Shown here: one piece after another, positions 50,989 to 63,268 of the stretch
How the letters are laid out: each line of letters begins with the position of its first letter
Numbering within the stretch: position 1 is the stretch's first letter
Source: DATJPD01 sp036394195
GTDB lineage: Bacteria; Pseudomonadota; Alphaproteobacteria; CACIAM-22H2
Assembly: GCA_036394195.1 (NCBI GenBank)
Contig: DASWFO010000199.1
Span: 1 to 64,000, forward strand
Length of the DNA stretch: 64,000 bases
Direction: 5' to 3'
The notes under the pieces: model-generated
Databases searched by the model: none
Told to the model about the DNA's origin: nothing
The model's input: only the letters and a program-made list of their open reading frames with translations
Made by a program: the position numbers and the translations under genes

Positions 50989-52953
50989 TCAAGCTGTGGT
51001 GACGCTGAACGGCTGCGGCGGGCGGTCGGCGACGTAGGCCTCCCACATGGTGCGGTAGGCGGCTTCCAGATGGCGCACGAAGCGGGCCGTGTCGAACAAC
51101 GGTGATGTGGCCTTCGCCTTGGCCAGCCGGTTGCGGACCGCCGCAAGCGCGGCCGGATCGCTGGCCAGGCGCAGCGCGATCGCTTCGTACTCTTCCGGCG
51201 TGCGGGCGATCAGGTCATTCAAGCCCACTGACCGCACAAGGCTGGCGCCGACGCGCGCGGCAAAGCGGTCGCCGTGCAGGGTCACCGCCGGGACGCCCAG
51301 CCCGAGGACGTCGGCCACGGTCGAATGGCCGTTATAGAACAGCGTGTCGAGATAGAGATCGGCGGCGCGCTGGCGGGCCAGGTGCTCGCCGCGCGGCAGG
51401 CGCGGCGCGAACACCAGGCGCTCGGCGGCGATGCCGTGCGTGGCCGCTTCGCGGCGCAGGGTGTCGTGCGCCGCCGGATGGTCGACGCGCAGCCACAGCG
51501 CGCTGCCAGGAGTCTTGGCCAACAGGCGCATCCAGATCGCGAACGCCCGCGGTTCGATCTTGTGGCTCAAGGTGAAGGCCTCGAACACAAGGCCCGTCGT
51601 GGGCAAGCCCAGCGCCTGGCGCGACGGCGCCGGCCCATCCGGTGCGGCCGCGGTGGCGAAATAGGGGCCCGGCAGGTGCACCAGGGCTTCGGTGAAACAG
51701 GGCTGCTCGGCCGCCGGTGCGATCGCCGGATCGACCAGCATGTAGTCGATGAAGTCGACGCCTAAGGTGCCGGGGAAGCCGAGCCAGGTCACCTGGAGGG
51801 GGGCCGGCCGGCGGGCGAGGATCTCGAGCCCGTTGCCCTTGGTGTGGCCGGCGAGGTCGATCAGGATGTCGACGCCGTCCTCGTGGATGCGCTGGGCGGC
51901 CTCGCGCACGGTGTGCTCCGCAAGGTCGACCATCCGGTCGACCGTCTTGCTTAGCTGCCGGCGCTCCGGGCCGCGGTCGTCGCGCGCCAGCGCATAGGCG
52001 ATCGTTTCGAACCGGGCGCGGTCGTGATGCCCAAACAGGCTCGCCACGATGTGTCCCACCGGATGGTCGCCGAAGTCGCTCGACAGGTATCCGATGCGCA
52101 GCCGGCGGCCGGCATCACCCGCATCGGGGCGCCGAAACTGGAACGCCGGCTGGGCCACCAGCCCGTGGGCGCGAGCGTAGTCGACGGCGATCTTCCGGAA
52201 CTCCGCTGCCGACAGCGCGATCGGCAGGCGCAGGACTTCGAGCGGCACCGGCGGCCGCTGGGTCTCGGAGCCCGGCCGCAGCGCCGGCTCGATGATGTCC
52301 GGGCGCACCCGGCCGAGGCCGTCCCAGCGGCACAGCGACTGGCGCAGATTGGCCGCGCGCGAGCGGGCGTCCAGCTCCGCCGGGTCGCGGCGCGCCGCTT
52401 CGTCATAGCTGGCGATCGCGGCGTCGAACTTGTCCTGCAGGCTCAGCACCAGGGCGAGGTCGTAATGCGCCGGTACGAAATCGGGCTCCTGCTGGAGCAC
52501 CTCGCGGTAGACCGCCTCGGCCGCGGCGTAGTTCTTCAGCCGGAACAGCGTCTGGCCGATCCGGTACTGCAGCATGTGGTCGCCAGGGGCGAGATCGAGG
52601 GCCGCGGCAAAACAGTCATGGGCAGATTCGAAATGGCCGAGCTCGAACTGCATCTGGGCGAGATTGGCCAGCACGTCGGCCGAGTCCGGCCGCAGCTCGA
52701 GCGAACGGCCCAGCGCCTCGATGGCGTCTTCGACCTCGCCCTGGCGAAACCGCACCAGGCCGCTCATATGGAGGGCCTCGGGATCCTCCGGACTGGCGGC
52801 GAGCAGGCGGTCGCAGATCGCCCGCGCGTCGCCGTACCGGTGTTCGGCCAGATGGTTGGCGATGGCGGCGAGGTCGGCAGCGAGCATGTTAGGCGTCAAA
52901 TCCTCAGGTAACGGCGGCTGGACACGCGGCCGGTCCGGCGCTAAATCAATCAT
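50989..52953 (-). CDS. TPR protein with a GT41 (O-GlcNAc transferase-like) domain
   Basis: 654-residue protein with about five tetratricopeptide repeats (about 25-205, [29 protein letters not shown]) followed by a GT41 / SPINDLY-type glycosyltransferase domain. The catalytic part shows [52 protein letters not shown] and [28 protein letters not shown]. In the usual F-N-x-x-x-K motif the Asn is Thr here ([12 protein letters not shown]). Bacterial members glycosylate proteins such as flagellins or adhesins; the target here is unknown. An ATG at 52887 is an alternative start that would leave a more usual gap to alaS. Confidence 0.88.
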   Translation of the reverse strand: MIDLAPDRPRVQPPLPEDLTPNMLAADLAAIANHLAEHRYGDARAICDRLLAASPEDPEALHMSGLVRFRQGEVEDAIEALGRSLELRPDSADVLANLAQMQFELGHFESAHDCFAAALDLAPGDHMLQYRIGQTLFRLKNYAAAEAVYREVLQQEPDFVPAHYDLALVLSLQDKFDAAIASYDEAARRDPAELDARSRAANLRQSLCRWDGLGRVRPDIIEPALRPGSETQRPPVPLEVLRLPIALSAAEFRKIAVDYARAHGLVAQPAFQFRRPDAGDAGRRLRIGYLSSDFGDHPVGHIVASLFGHHDRARFETIAYALARDDRGPERRQLSKTVDRMVDLAEHTVREAAQRIHEDGVDILIDLAGHTKGNGLEILARRPAPLQVTWLGFPGTLGVDFIDYMLVDPAIAPAAEQPCFTEALVHLPGPYFATAAAPDGPAPSRQALGLPTTGLVFEAFTLSHKIEPRAFAIWMRLLAKTPGSALWLRVDHPAAHDTLRREAATHGIAAERLVFAPRLPRGEHLARQRAADLYLDTLFYNGHSTVADVLGLGVPAVTLHGDRFAARVGASLVRSVGLNDLIARTPEEYEAIALRLASDPAALAAVRNRLAKAKATSPLFDTARFVRHLEAAYRTMWEAYVADRPPQPFSVTTA

Positions 52954-52989
52954 CCGCGCGATTTTTTCAAGCCCTCAAATAGTTTAACC

Positions 52990-55650
<2,661 letters not shown>

Positions 55651-55656
55651 GTCCCG

Positions 55657-55878
55657 TCAATCGTCGCCGCCGGCCGCGGCGGCGATCGGATCGGGTCCGG
55701 GCTCGGCCCACCAGCGTGGCAGCTGCGGGAAGAGGATGGCCTCGGCGTGACGTTCGAGCCGGCGGGCGAGCCGCAGGCTTTCCGCGGTGCGGCGGGCCGT
55801 CATGCGCAATTCCGCGGCGGCTTCGTGCAGTTTGTGGGCCCAGGCGATCGCGTCGGGCTGCGGGGATCGGGCGGTCAT
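55657..55878 (-). CDS. Small unrecognised protein behind alaS
   Basis: 73-residue predicted protein from the ATG at 55878, with a helical Ala/Arg/Leu-rich middle (LHEAAAELRMTARRTAESLRLARRLERHAEAIL) and a Trp-rich end (PRWWAEPGPD). I do not recognise it. It converges with alaS 7 nt away. Codon composition looks coding, but the support is modest. An ATG near 55899 is an alternative. Confidence 0.4.
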   Translation of the reverse strand: MTARSPQPDAIAWAHKLHEAAAELRMTARRTAESLRLARRLERHAEAILFPQLPRWWAEPGPDPIAAAAGGDD

Positions 55879-55940
55879 GGGGCGAGTAAAGCCGCGGGCC
55901 ATGACCTGCCGGTGAATCAATTGTGACGGTTTTTCGTCGG

Positions 55941-56594
55941 CTACTTTCGTACCGCCAGCTTGGCGTTCTGAGTGGCCAGCGAGTGTTCGAGCTCGCGCTT
56001 GGCCTCTTCCGGCGTGCGCTGGCGGAGCAGGGTCTTGTCCTGCAGCGTGGTGTCCTGGCCGCGCACCGGATCGGCGACCGCGTCCTCGAGGGTGTGCGCC
56101 CATTTCCATTCCTCGGGCGGCCGGATAGAGCCGTCGCTGCCGACCTGATCGAGGCCCCAGAAGATCTCCAGGCGGTGGCCGTCGGGGTCGCGGAATTCGA
56201 CCGCGATCTGCACCCCGGCCCGGCGCCGGCCCTCGAAGTCGATCGGTATGTTGTGTTTCTTGAGATGGTCGCGGGCGCGGAACACCTCATCCAGCGTGCC
56301 CACCTCGAACGCCATGTGGTTGAGTTCGATGTTCGGCGAGGTGCCTGGCATCGAGCCGACCAGGGCGACGCCGTGATGGTCGGCGTTGCAGCGCATGAAC
56401 ACCATGCCGCCGGGGGCAATGTCCGGCGTGTACACGTCGGAGACCTTGAAGCCGAGGATCTCGGTATAGAAGCGCACCGACCGTTCGAGATCGCTGGAGT
56501 TCAGCACCACATGCCCGATTTTGGTGATGTTGAACGGCGTTCCCTTGGGCCGGATGTGGGCCTTGATGCGCGCAGGATCGATCGTTTTGCTCAC
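55941..56594 (-). CDS. VOC-family (extradiol dioxygenase-like) protein
   Basis: 217-residue vicinal-oxygen-chelate protein resembling small extradiol dioxygenases such as BphC-like enzymes. Likely metal ligands are H28 (ITKIGHVVL), a His in NHMAFEV (about 93), and E in RLEIFWG (about 143). The C-terminal 60 residues are charged and helical, beyond the VOC fold. Substrate unknown; no ring-cleavage operon surrounds it. Confidence 0.82.
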   Translation of the reverse strand: MSKTIDPARIKAHIRPKGTPFNITKIGHVVLNSSDLERSVRFYTEILGFKVSDVYTPDIAPGGMVFMRCNADHHGVALVGSMPGTSPNIELNHMAFEVGTLDEVFRARDHLKKHNIPIDFEGRRRAGVQIAVEFRDPDGHRLEIFWGLDQVGSDGSIRPPEEWKWAHTLEDAVADPVRGQDTTLQDKTLLRQRTPEEAKRELEHSLATQNAKLAVRK

Positions 56595-56666
56595 GTCTGC
56601 TCTCCGGGCTCGTCAGAGGAGGCTGAAATCAGGCCGCTCCGCCGTCTGGAAGTCAAGCCGGAGCAG

Positions 56667-57701
56667 CTAGCGGCCCAGGACCTCGCGCCGCACGATCGCC
56701 GTCCCTTCGGCCAGCACCTTGAGCTTGGCGAAGGCGGCGTCGCGCGAAATGTATTTCATACCGCAATCCGGGGCCGGGATGATGCGCTCAGGCGGGACGT
56801 ATTTGAACGCCCGGCGGATGCGGTCCGCGACCATGTCGGGCGTCTCGGGCGCCGGGTCGCCGAGGCTGATCACGCCGAGAATGATCGTCTTGCCGGGGAG
56901 GCTGTTCAGGATCTCGAGGTCGAGGTTGGATTGCGCGGTTTCGATCGAGATCTGGCCGGCGGCGCTTGATGCCAGCTCAGGAAGGAATGAATACCCGCTC
57001 GGCCGCACATGGACGACATGCGCATAGCCGAAGCACAGATGGACCGCGGTCGGGCCCGGGATGCCCTCGAGCGCCCGGTTGATCGCCTTCACGCCGTAGG
57101 CCTTGGCCTTCTCCGGCCGTGCCTGCAGATACGGCTCGTCCAGCTGGATCACGTCGGCGCCGGCCGCCTTCAGGTCGCGGATCTCGGCGTTCACCGCCGC
57201 GGCATAGTCCATCGCCAGCGCTTCGTCGTCCGGATAGTGGTCGTTCTGCGCCTGCTGGGTCATGGTGAAGGGGCCCGGCAGGGTGATCTTGATCTTCCGA
57301 TCGGTGTTGCGGCGGAGGAACTCGACGTCGCGCACTTCGATCGGCCGCGTCCGCCGCACCGGGCCGGCGACCCGGGGCACCGGGTTGGCGTGGCCGGTGC
57401 GGTCGAGAGCGCTGCCGGGCCGGTCGATGTCGACGCCTGACAGAGCGGTCGCGAAGCGGTTGGAGTAGCTCTCGCGCCGCATCTCGCCGTCGGTGATGAT
57501 GTCGATGCCGGCTCGCTCCTGATCGCGGATCGCGACCAACGTCGCGTCGTCCTGCGCCTGCTCGAGGAATGCCGGCGTGACGCGCCAGATCTCGTGGGCG
57601 CGGACGCGCGGCGGCAGCCGGCCCTTCAGATTGGTGCGGTCGATCAGCCAATCCGGCTGCGGGTAGCTGCCGACAACCGTCGTTGGCAGGATCTGGTCCA
57701 T
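56667..57701 (-). CDS. MetE C-terminal-like (cobalamin-independent methionine synthase family) protein
   Basis: 344-residue stand-alone barrel of the MetE C-terminal family. Zinc ligands are apparent: H and C in VHLCFG, E in ISIETAQS, and C in APDCGMKY. Full MetE has an additional N-terminal barrel that is absent here. Such short forms may transfer methyl groups from methylcobalamin or act on other thiols; the acceptor is unknown. GGGGGA lies before the ATG at 57701. Confidence 0.85.
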   Translation of the reverse strand: MDQILPTTVVGSYPQPDWLIDRTNLKGRLPPRVRAHEIWRVTPAFLEQAQDDATLVAIRDQERAGIDIITDGEMRRESYSNRFATALSGVDIDRPGSALDRTGHANPVPRVAGPVRRTRPIEVRDVEFLRRNTDRKIKITLPGPFTMTQQAQNDHYPDDEALAMDYAAAVNAEIRDLKAAGADVIQLDEPYLQARPEKAKAYGVKAINRALEGIPGPTAVHLCFGYAHVVHVRPSGYSFLPELASSAAGQISIETAQSNLDLEILNSLPGKTIILGVISLGDPAPETPDMVADRIRRAFKYVPPERIIPAPDCGMKYISRDAAFAKLKVLAEGTAIVRREVLGR

Positions 57702-57751
57702 CGCGTCCCCCAGTGTTCGTCGTTGTTGGCCCACGTTAGCGCAAAAGAAAA

Positions 57752-57778
57752 AAGCGCGGGAGAGTTTCTCCCGCGCTT
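57752..57778 (-). terminator. icd terminator
   Basis: AAGCGCGGGAGA / TCTCCCGCGCTT, 12-bp perfect stem with a 3-nt loop. On the minus strand it is followed by TTTTCTTTTGC, and it lies 27 nt past the icd stop. Confidence 0.85.
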
Positions 57779-57805
57779 CATTTGGCCAGCCAGTTCAGCC
57801 TCGGG

Positions 57806-59023
57806 TCACACGCCCATGGCCTTCTTCAGGTTCTCGTCGATCTTGTCGAGGAACTGGGTCGTGGTGAGCCAGTTCTGGTCCGGTGAGATGAGGGCGGCGA
57901 GATCCTTGGTCATGAAGCCGCTTTCGACCGTGTCGACGCACACCTTCTCCAGGGTCTGGGCGAACTTCGACACCTCCGGGGTGTTGTCGAACCGGCCGCG
58001 ATAGTCCAGGCCCCGAGTCCACGCGTAGATCGAGGCGATCGGGTTGGTGGAGGTCTGCTTGCCCTTCTGGTGCTCGCGGTAGTGGCGCGTCACGGTGCCG
58101 TGCGCCGCCTCGGCCTCGACCGTGCCGCCGTCGGGCGTCATCAGCACCGACGTCATGAGGCCGAGCGAGCCGTAGCCCTGGGCGACCACGTCGCTCTGGA
58201 CGTCGCCGTCGTAGTTCTTGCAGGCCCACAGGAAGTCGCCGTTCCACTTCAGCGCCGCCGCGACCATGTCGTCGATCAGGCGATGCTCGTAGGTGAGCTT
58301 CTTCTCCTTGAACTTCTGGGCGAACTCCTGGTCGAACACCTCCTGGAAGATGTCCTTGAAGCGGCCGTCATAGACCTTGAGGATGGTGTTCTTGGTCGAG
58401 AGATACACCGGATAGCCGCGCATCAAGGCATAGTTGAAGCACGCGTGCGCAAAGCCGCGGATGGAATCGTCGACGTTGTACATCGCCATCGCGATGCCGG
58501 CGCTGGGGAAATCGAACACCACGTGGCGGATATTCGTGCTGCCGTCGGTGCCGGTGAAGGTGATCGACAGCTTGCCGGGGCCCGGGATCTTGAAATCGGT
58601 GGCGCGATACTGGTCGCCGTAGGAATGGCGGGCGACGACGATCGGCTTCGTCCAGCCGGGGACAAGGCGCGGCACGTTCTTGCAGATGATCGGCTCGCGG
58701 AAGATCGTGCCGTCGAGGATGTTGCGGATCGTGCCGTTCGGCGATCGGTACATCGCCTTCAGGTTGAACTCCTTCACCCGCGCCTCGTCGGGGGTGATCG
58801 TCGCGCATTTCACGCCGACGCGGAATTTCTTGATGGCGTTGGCGGCGTCGATGGTGATCTGGTCGTCGGTCCGGTCCCGCGCCTCGATGCCGAGGTCGTA
58901 GTATTTGAGGTCGATGTCGAGGTAGGGGAGGATCAGCCGCTCGCGGATCATCTTCCAGATGATTCGGGTCATCTCGTCGCCGTCGAGTTCGACGATCGGA
59001 TTGGCGACCTTAATCTTCTTCAT
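57806..59023 (-). CDS. icd: NADP-dependent isocitrate dehydrogenase
   Basis: 405-residue homodimeric-type NADP isocitrate dehydrogenase, close to the eukaryotic-like form common in alphaproteobacteria ([58 protein letters not shown]). It makes 2-oxoglutarate and NADPH in the TCA cycle. Its end is followed by a strong terminator. Confidence 0.96.
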   Translation of the reverse strand: MKKIKVANPIVELDGDEMTRIIWKMIRERLILPYLDIDLKYYDLGIEARDRTDDQITIDAANAIKKFRVGVKCATITPDEARVKEFNLKAMYRSPNGTIRNILDGTIFREPIICKNVPRLVPGWTKPIVVARHSYGDQYRATDFKIPGPGKLSITFTGTDGSTNIRHVVFDFPSAGIAMAMYNVDDSIRGFAHACFNYALMRGYPVYLSTKNTILKVYDGRFKDIFQEVFDQEFAQKFKEKKLTYEHRLIDDMVAAALKWNGDFLWACKNYDGDVQSDVVAQGYGSLGLMTSVLMTPDGGTVEAEAAHGTVTRHYREHQKGKQTSTNPIASIYAWTRGLDYRGRFDNTPEVSKFAQTLEKVCVDTVESGFMTKDLAALISPDQNWLTTTQFLDKIDENLKKAMGV

Positions 59024-59130
59024 AGCCGTAAGAACCTCAGCACAGTAGGGGGCCCGCGGGGACGCGGGAAAGGCGGTGTTTTAGCGCCAAAAACGGCGGG
59101 TGTCACCCCGGGCGGGGTGCGGGTCGTGGC

Positions 59131-59715
59131 CTAGAGCCGGCGGGCGCGTGGCTTGACCCGGGGGCGATGCGCCTTCTTCAGCGCCGGGATCACGGCGTCG
59201 ATCGTGGAGACCACTCGGAACAGGCGGCGGAACCCGGGCCGAGCATAGCCTTGATCGATGATGTGCTCGATGAGGCGTAGGAGCGGCCGCCAATAGCCGC
59301 CGAGGTCAACCAGCACGATCGGCTTGTCGTGCAGGCGGAGCTGGCGCCAGGTCACGATCTCGAAGAATTCGTCGAGCGTGCCGGGTCCTCCCGGCAGGAC
59401 CACAAAGGCATCGGCAAGGCGGAACATTGTCTCCTTGCGCTCATGCATGCTCTTTGTCACCACGAGATGCGTCACGCGCGCGTGCCCGACCTCGGCGCGG
59501 ATCAGGTGCTCAGGGATCACGCCGGTGACCTTGCCGCCGGTGCTCAAGGCGCCGTCGGCGAGCCGGCCCATGAGGCCGACCCGTCCGCCGCCGAACACCA
59601 GGCCGATGCCGGCTTCGGCTAGGCGGCGGCCGAGCTCGTGGGCGGCGTCCTGATCGCGGCGCGGCCCCCGATTGGACGAGCCGCAGTAGACGCAAACCGA
59701 CTTCAGTCGAGGCAT
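59131..59715 (-). CDS. LOG-family / TIGR00730 Rossmann-fold protein
   Basis: 194-residue protein of the LOG family. The defining PGGPGTLDEFFEIVTW motif is present, with VCVYCGSSN at the N-terminus and FGGGRVGLMG for the nucleotide. Tested members cut nucleoside 5'-monophosphates to ribose 5-phosphate and free base; some release active cytokinins. Which applies here is not visible. Confidence 0.88.
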   Translation of the reverse strand: MPRLKSVCVYCGSSNRGPRRDQDAAHELGRRLAEAGIGLVFGGGRVGLMGRLADGALSTGGKVTGVIPEHLIRAEVGHARVTHLVVTKSMHERKETMFRLADAFVVLPGGPGTLDEFFEIVTWRQLRLHDKPIVLVDLGGYWRPLLRLIEHIIDQGYARPGFRRLFRVVSTIDAVIPALKKAHRPRVKPRARRL

Positions 59716-59939
59716 TGGGACAGTCGAGGCATGGGGGATTATTTTATTGCTGGGCTAATGCCACGATTTCGTGAACAAATAAGGGGAATAAGAGCCGGTT
59801 GCGGAGCGATCAAGTCTGCGTACAATAACGTGTTGGGAATAACGCGCGATGGTCGGTGTTCGTCACTCGCACGGGAGCCCCGTGCTTCTCGTCGAATCCA
59901 AACCTGGTGTCGAGTCCAAAACTAATAAGGAGCCAGCGC

Positions 59940-60404
59940 ATGAGCAAAGGTTTACGTCTGGGAGCGGCAGCCGCGGGGGTGGCCGTGCTTCTGGGAGTGG
60001 CGGTGATCGCCGAGGCGCAAAACGCGCCGGCACAGATCAATCAGCGTCAGGAAGTTATGAAGGCCAATGGCGCCGCGGCGAAGACCCTAACTCAGCTGGT
60101 GCGCGGCGAGCAGCCGTGGAACCAGCAGGCGGCCCATCAGGCCGCGACGACGATCAACACCAACGCCAAGCAGATCCCCAGCCTGTTCCCGCAAGGGAGC
60201 GGGCCGGAAACCGGCGCCAAGACGGCGGCGTTGCCGGCAATCTGGCAGAACAAGGCCGACTTCGATGCGAAAGCCAAGGCTCTCGACGAGGAATCGGCGA
60301 AGCTGATGGCGGCCAACGACGAAGCGGCGGTCAAGGCGCAATTCGGCAACGTCGGCAAGACCTGCGGCGGCTGCCACGAGAGCTATCGCGCCAAAAATCC
60401 GTAA
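59940..60404 (+). CDS. Cytochrome c'-type mono-haem protein
   Basis: 154-residue exported cytochrome c of the c' / class II family: signal peptide (about 1-26, AEAQ), a four-helix bundle and the haem site CGGCH near the C-terminus. AAGGAG lies 8 nt before the ATG at 59940. The next gene encodes a di-haem cytochrome, so the two probably work together in the periplasm. In the 224-bp gap before it there is a GGAATAA (59785) without a matching -10 box. Confidence 0.9.
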   Translation: MSKGLRLGAAAAGVAVLLGVAVIAEAQNAPAQINQRQEVMKANGAAAKTLTQLVRGEQPWNQQAAHQAATTINTNAKQIPSLFPQGSGPETGAKTAALPAIWQNKADFDAKAKALDEESAKLMAANDEAAVKAQFGNVGKTCGGCHESYRAKNP

Positions 60405-60421
60405 GCTCCGTAGCAGCGGCC

Positions 60422-61360
60422 GTGCCGACGCGCGGCCGCTTCGGTGAATGGACACGGACGGCGGCCGTCTGCGCTGCCGCCGTCCTGTTTTGCGCCGTCG
60501 GCTTGCGCGCCGCGGGCCCCGCGCAGGCACAGGCCCCGGCGGCGGATGCGATCGCGCGCGGCCAATATATTTTCGACGCCGCCGGCTGTACCAGCTGTCA
60601 CACCGATGAGAAGAACAAGGGGCAGCTCCTCGCGGGCGGGGTGCCGCTGAAGACGCCGTTCGGCACGTTCTACGGGCCCAACATCACGCCCGATCCGACC
60701 CACGGGATCGGCGGCTGGAGCGAGGCGGATGTCATCCGCGCCCTGCGCGACGGAAAGGACGACGACGGAGATCACCTGTTTCCGGTGTTCCCCTACACCT
60801 CGTTCACGAAGATGACCGACGCCGATGCGAAGGATCTGTGGGCGTATTTGAGGTCGGTCCCGCCCACGGCGACGCCGAGCAAGCCGCACGACATTGGCTT
60901 TCCGTTCAACATCCGCCTGGCGCAGATGTTCTGGAAGCGCCTGTTCTTCACGCCCGGCCGTTTTCAGCCCGACCCCGCGAAGAGTGCGGAGGTGAATCGC
61001 GGGGCATATATCGTTCAGGCGCTCGGCCACTGCGGCGAATGCCATACGCAGCGTAATCTCCTGGGCGGAATGGACACGAAGCTGTTCCTCGCCGGCAACA
61101 CGCGCGGGCCGGACGGTCACGCGGTGCCGAACATCACGCCCGATCCGGACACCGGCATCGGCAAGTGGAGCGACCGGGATCTCGTCGACCTGTTCAAGGA
61201 GGGGATGACGCCGGACGGCGATTTCGTGGGCGGCGCGATGGCCGAAGTGGTGCGCCACTCGACGAGCAAGCTCACCGATTCGGATATTCACGCGGTGATT
61301 GCCTATGTGCGCTCCCTGTCGCCGGTGCGGAACCGTATCGAAGAGAAAAAAGCCCAATAG
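60422..61360 (+). CDS. Di-haem cytochrome c
   Basis: 312-residue exported protein with two c-type haem sites, CTSCH (about residue 60) and CGECH (about 205), each followed by a family block (FYGPNITPD in the first, VPNITPDPDTGIGKWSD in the second). It resembles the cytochrome subunits of membrane-bound gluconate or alcohol dehydrogenases, although no dehydrogenase is adjacent. The GTG at 60422 is the only in-frame start that gives a signal peptide; it has a poor ribosome-binding site. It begins 17 nt after the cytochrome c' stop. Confidence 0.85.
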   Translation: MPTRGRFGEWTRTAAVCAAAVLFCAVGLRAAGPAQAQAPAADAIARGQYIFDAAGCTSCHTDEKNKGQLLAGGVPLKTPFGTFYGPNITPDPTHGIGGWSEADVIRALRDGKDDDGDHLFPVFPYTSFTKMTDADAKDLWAYLRSVPPTATPSKPHDIGFPFNIRLAQMFWKRLFFTPGRFQPDPAKSAEVNRGAYIVQALGHCGECHTQRNLLGGMDTKLFLAGNTRGPDGHAVPNITPDPDTGIGKWSDRDLVDLFKEGMTPDGDFVGGAMAEVVRHSTSKLTDSDIHAVIAYVRSLSPVRNRIEEKKAQ

Positions 61361-61501
61361 GGTCAATGCCCTGCCGGCCCGGGTTGAGCCGAGGAAAGGG
61401 TTGGCGCGCCGGACCTTCTGGACTATTCTGCCCAGCAATTGGGCGGCATTCGCGCAACCGCGGTACGCCCGCAGCGCTGTCGCGCCACGCTCACGGTTCG
61501 G

Positions 61502-62500
61502 ATGCTCAATCGCAACGTCATCATTGGCCTCGTGGGCGCCGGTCTGCTCGCCATCGGCGCCGTCTCGGCGTGGATCACCCTGCAGCAGCAGGATCGCGAC
61601 GAAGACCGGCCGCGGGCGGTAAGTCCGCCCGTCGCATCGCGGCCGCAAGCGCAACCGCAACAGGCGCCGTCGAGCCAGGCCGCGTTGCCGAGCTTCGATG
61701 TCGTGCGGATCAATCCGGCGGGCGATGCGGTGATGGCCGGTCGCGCGGCACCGAATGCGACGGTTCATATTCTCGACGGCGAACAAGAGATCGGCACGGT
61801 GACGGCGGACTCGCGCGGCGAATGGGTGTTCGTGCCGAAGGATCCGCTGCCGTCCGGCTCGCGTGAGCTCAGCCTGACGGCGCGTGTTGGCGATCAGGAC
61901 GTGCGCTCGGATCAGGTCGTGGTGCTGGCGGTTCCCGACCGCGCCGGAAAGCCGAACGAAGAGTTGCCGCTGGTCGTATCGACCTCGCGGTCGGGGCAGG
62001 GGGTGAGTCGCGTCCTGCAGGGACCCGGCCGGGCCGGTGATGGGGCGCGCCTGTCGCTCGACGTGGTCGGGGTGGACGCCGGCGGCGCGCTCGCGTTGAG
62101 CGGGCACGCACCGCCGAACACAACCATCCAGGCTTACCTGGACAACCGGCTCCTCGGCCGCGCGGTCGCCGGGGCCGATGGGCGCTGGCAGCTGACGCCG
62201 GCCGAGCACGCACCGCTCGGAACGGCGACTCTGCGCCTGGATCAGCTGGCGGATGACGGGCGCGTGGTGATGCGCGTCGAGCTGCCGTTCGCGCGGACCG
62301 AGGACCTCGTGGCTGGCGGCGGCGGTCTCGGAGCGACCGACGTCACGGTGAAGTCCGGCGATTCATTGTGGCGCATCGCCCGCCGCACCCAGGGACGCGG
62401 CATGGCCTACCTGACGATCTACCAGGCCAACCGCGACCAGATCCGCGATCCGGACCTCATCTATCCGGGTCAGGTTTTTCACGTCACACGCGTCAATTGA
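61502..62500 (+). CDS. Membrane-anchored LysM protein
   Basis: 332-residue protein with a single N-terminal membrane helix (about 7-28), a Pro/Gln-rich linker, two immunoglobulin-like segments (about 60-120 and 180-240, of the kind found in bacterial Ig repeats: MAGRAAPNATVHILDGEQEIGTV and LSGHAPPNTTIQAYLDNRLLG) and a C-terminal LysM domain (VKSGDSLWRIARR, IYPGQVF). It would span from the inner membrane to peptidoglycan. It is commonly found upstream of psd in this group, without a known link. Confidence 0.85.
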   Translation: MLNRNVIIGLVGAGLLAIGAVSAWITLQQQDRDEDRPRAVSPPVASRPQAQPQQAPSSQAALPSFDVVRINPAGDAVMAGRAAPNATVHILDGEQEIGTVTADSRGEWVFVPKDPLPSGSRELSLTARVGDQDVRSDQVVVLAVPDRAGKPNEELPLVVSTSRSGQGVSRVLQGPGRAGDGARLSLDVVGVDAGGALALSGHAPPNTTIQAYLDNRLLGRAVAGADGRWQLTPAEHAPLGTATLRLDQLADDGRVVMRVELPFARTEDLVAGGGGLGATDVTVKSGDSLWRIARRTQGRGMAYLTIYQANRDQIRDPDLIYPGQVFHVTRVN

Positions 62501-62572
62501 GCGGCCTCGCGGTCATTCGGCGCGCGTGAGCGTCTTGAACCGCCCTTCCGGCCGCGATTAGACTGCGCCGCC

Positions 62573-63268
62573 ATGCATCCCATGTTCAAGTCTGTCCCGA
62601 TGCGTCTGCATCCGGATGGTTGGCCGTTCGTCGCCGGTGCCGCGATCGCCACCCTGCTGCTGGGCTGGCTATGGGCGCCGCTCGGCTGGATCGGCCTGAT
62701 CATCACGCTGTGGATCGCGTTCTTCTTCCGCGACCCCGACCGCGTCACGCCGATACGCCCGGGGCTCATCGTCAGTCCCGCCGACGGACACGTCCAGATG
62801 ATCTGCTCGGCGGTGCCGCCCGACGAGCTGGACATGGGGCCGACGCCGCTCACGCGGATCAGCATCTTCCTGAATATCTTCGACGTGCACGTGAACCGGG
62901 TTCCTGCCGACGGCACCGTCGCATCGCTCGACTATCGGCCGGGGCTGTTCCTGAATGCCGTCCTCGACAAGGCCAGCGAGGACAACGAGCGCATGGCCGT
63001 GCGCCTGAAGATGGTCGACGGTCCCGACATCGCCGTCGTCCAGATCGCAGGCCTGATCGCCCGGCGGATCAAATGCACCTTGCGCCAGGGCCAGGTGGTT
63101 CGCGCCGGCGAGCGCTACGGCCTGATCCGGTTCGGCAGCCGGGCCGACGTCTATCTGCCTCCCAACACGGCGCCGCTGGTGATCGTGGGCCAGCGCGCCA
63201 TCGGCGGCGAGACGGTCCTTGCCGATCTTGCCTCCGGCGAAGTGCCCCGCGTGGGCGAGGTGCGCTGA
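62573..63268 (+). CDS. psd: Phosphatidylserine decarboxylase proenzyme
   Basis: 231-residue short-form Psd. It has two N-terminal membrane helices, the block [19 protein letters not shown], and the self-cleavage Gly-Ser in [11 protein letters not shown] (about residue 185), whose Ser becomes the pyruvoyl group. It makes phosphatidylethanolamine. The stop overlaps the pssA start (TGATG). Confidence 0.93.
   Translation: MHPMFKSVPMRLHPDGWPFVAGAAIATLLLGWLWAPLGWIGLIITLWIAFFFRDPDRVTPIRPGLIVSPADGHVQMICSAVPPDELDMGPTPLTRISIFLNIFDVHVNRVPADGTVASLDYRPGLFLNAVLDKASEDNERMAVRLKMVDGPDIAVVQIAGLIARRIKCTLRQGQVVRAGERYGLIRFGSRADVYLPPNTAPLVIVGQRAIGGETVLADLASGEVPRVGEVR

Noticed and set aside
59785..59820. GGAATAA before the cytochrome c' gene, resembling the ECF -35 box
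   Set aside because: At 16 nt the sequence is GATCAA; the nearest GTCTGC is 22 nt away. It does not fit the pattern.
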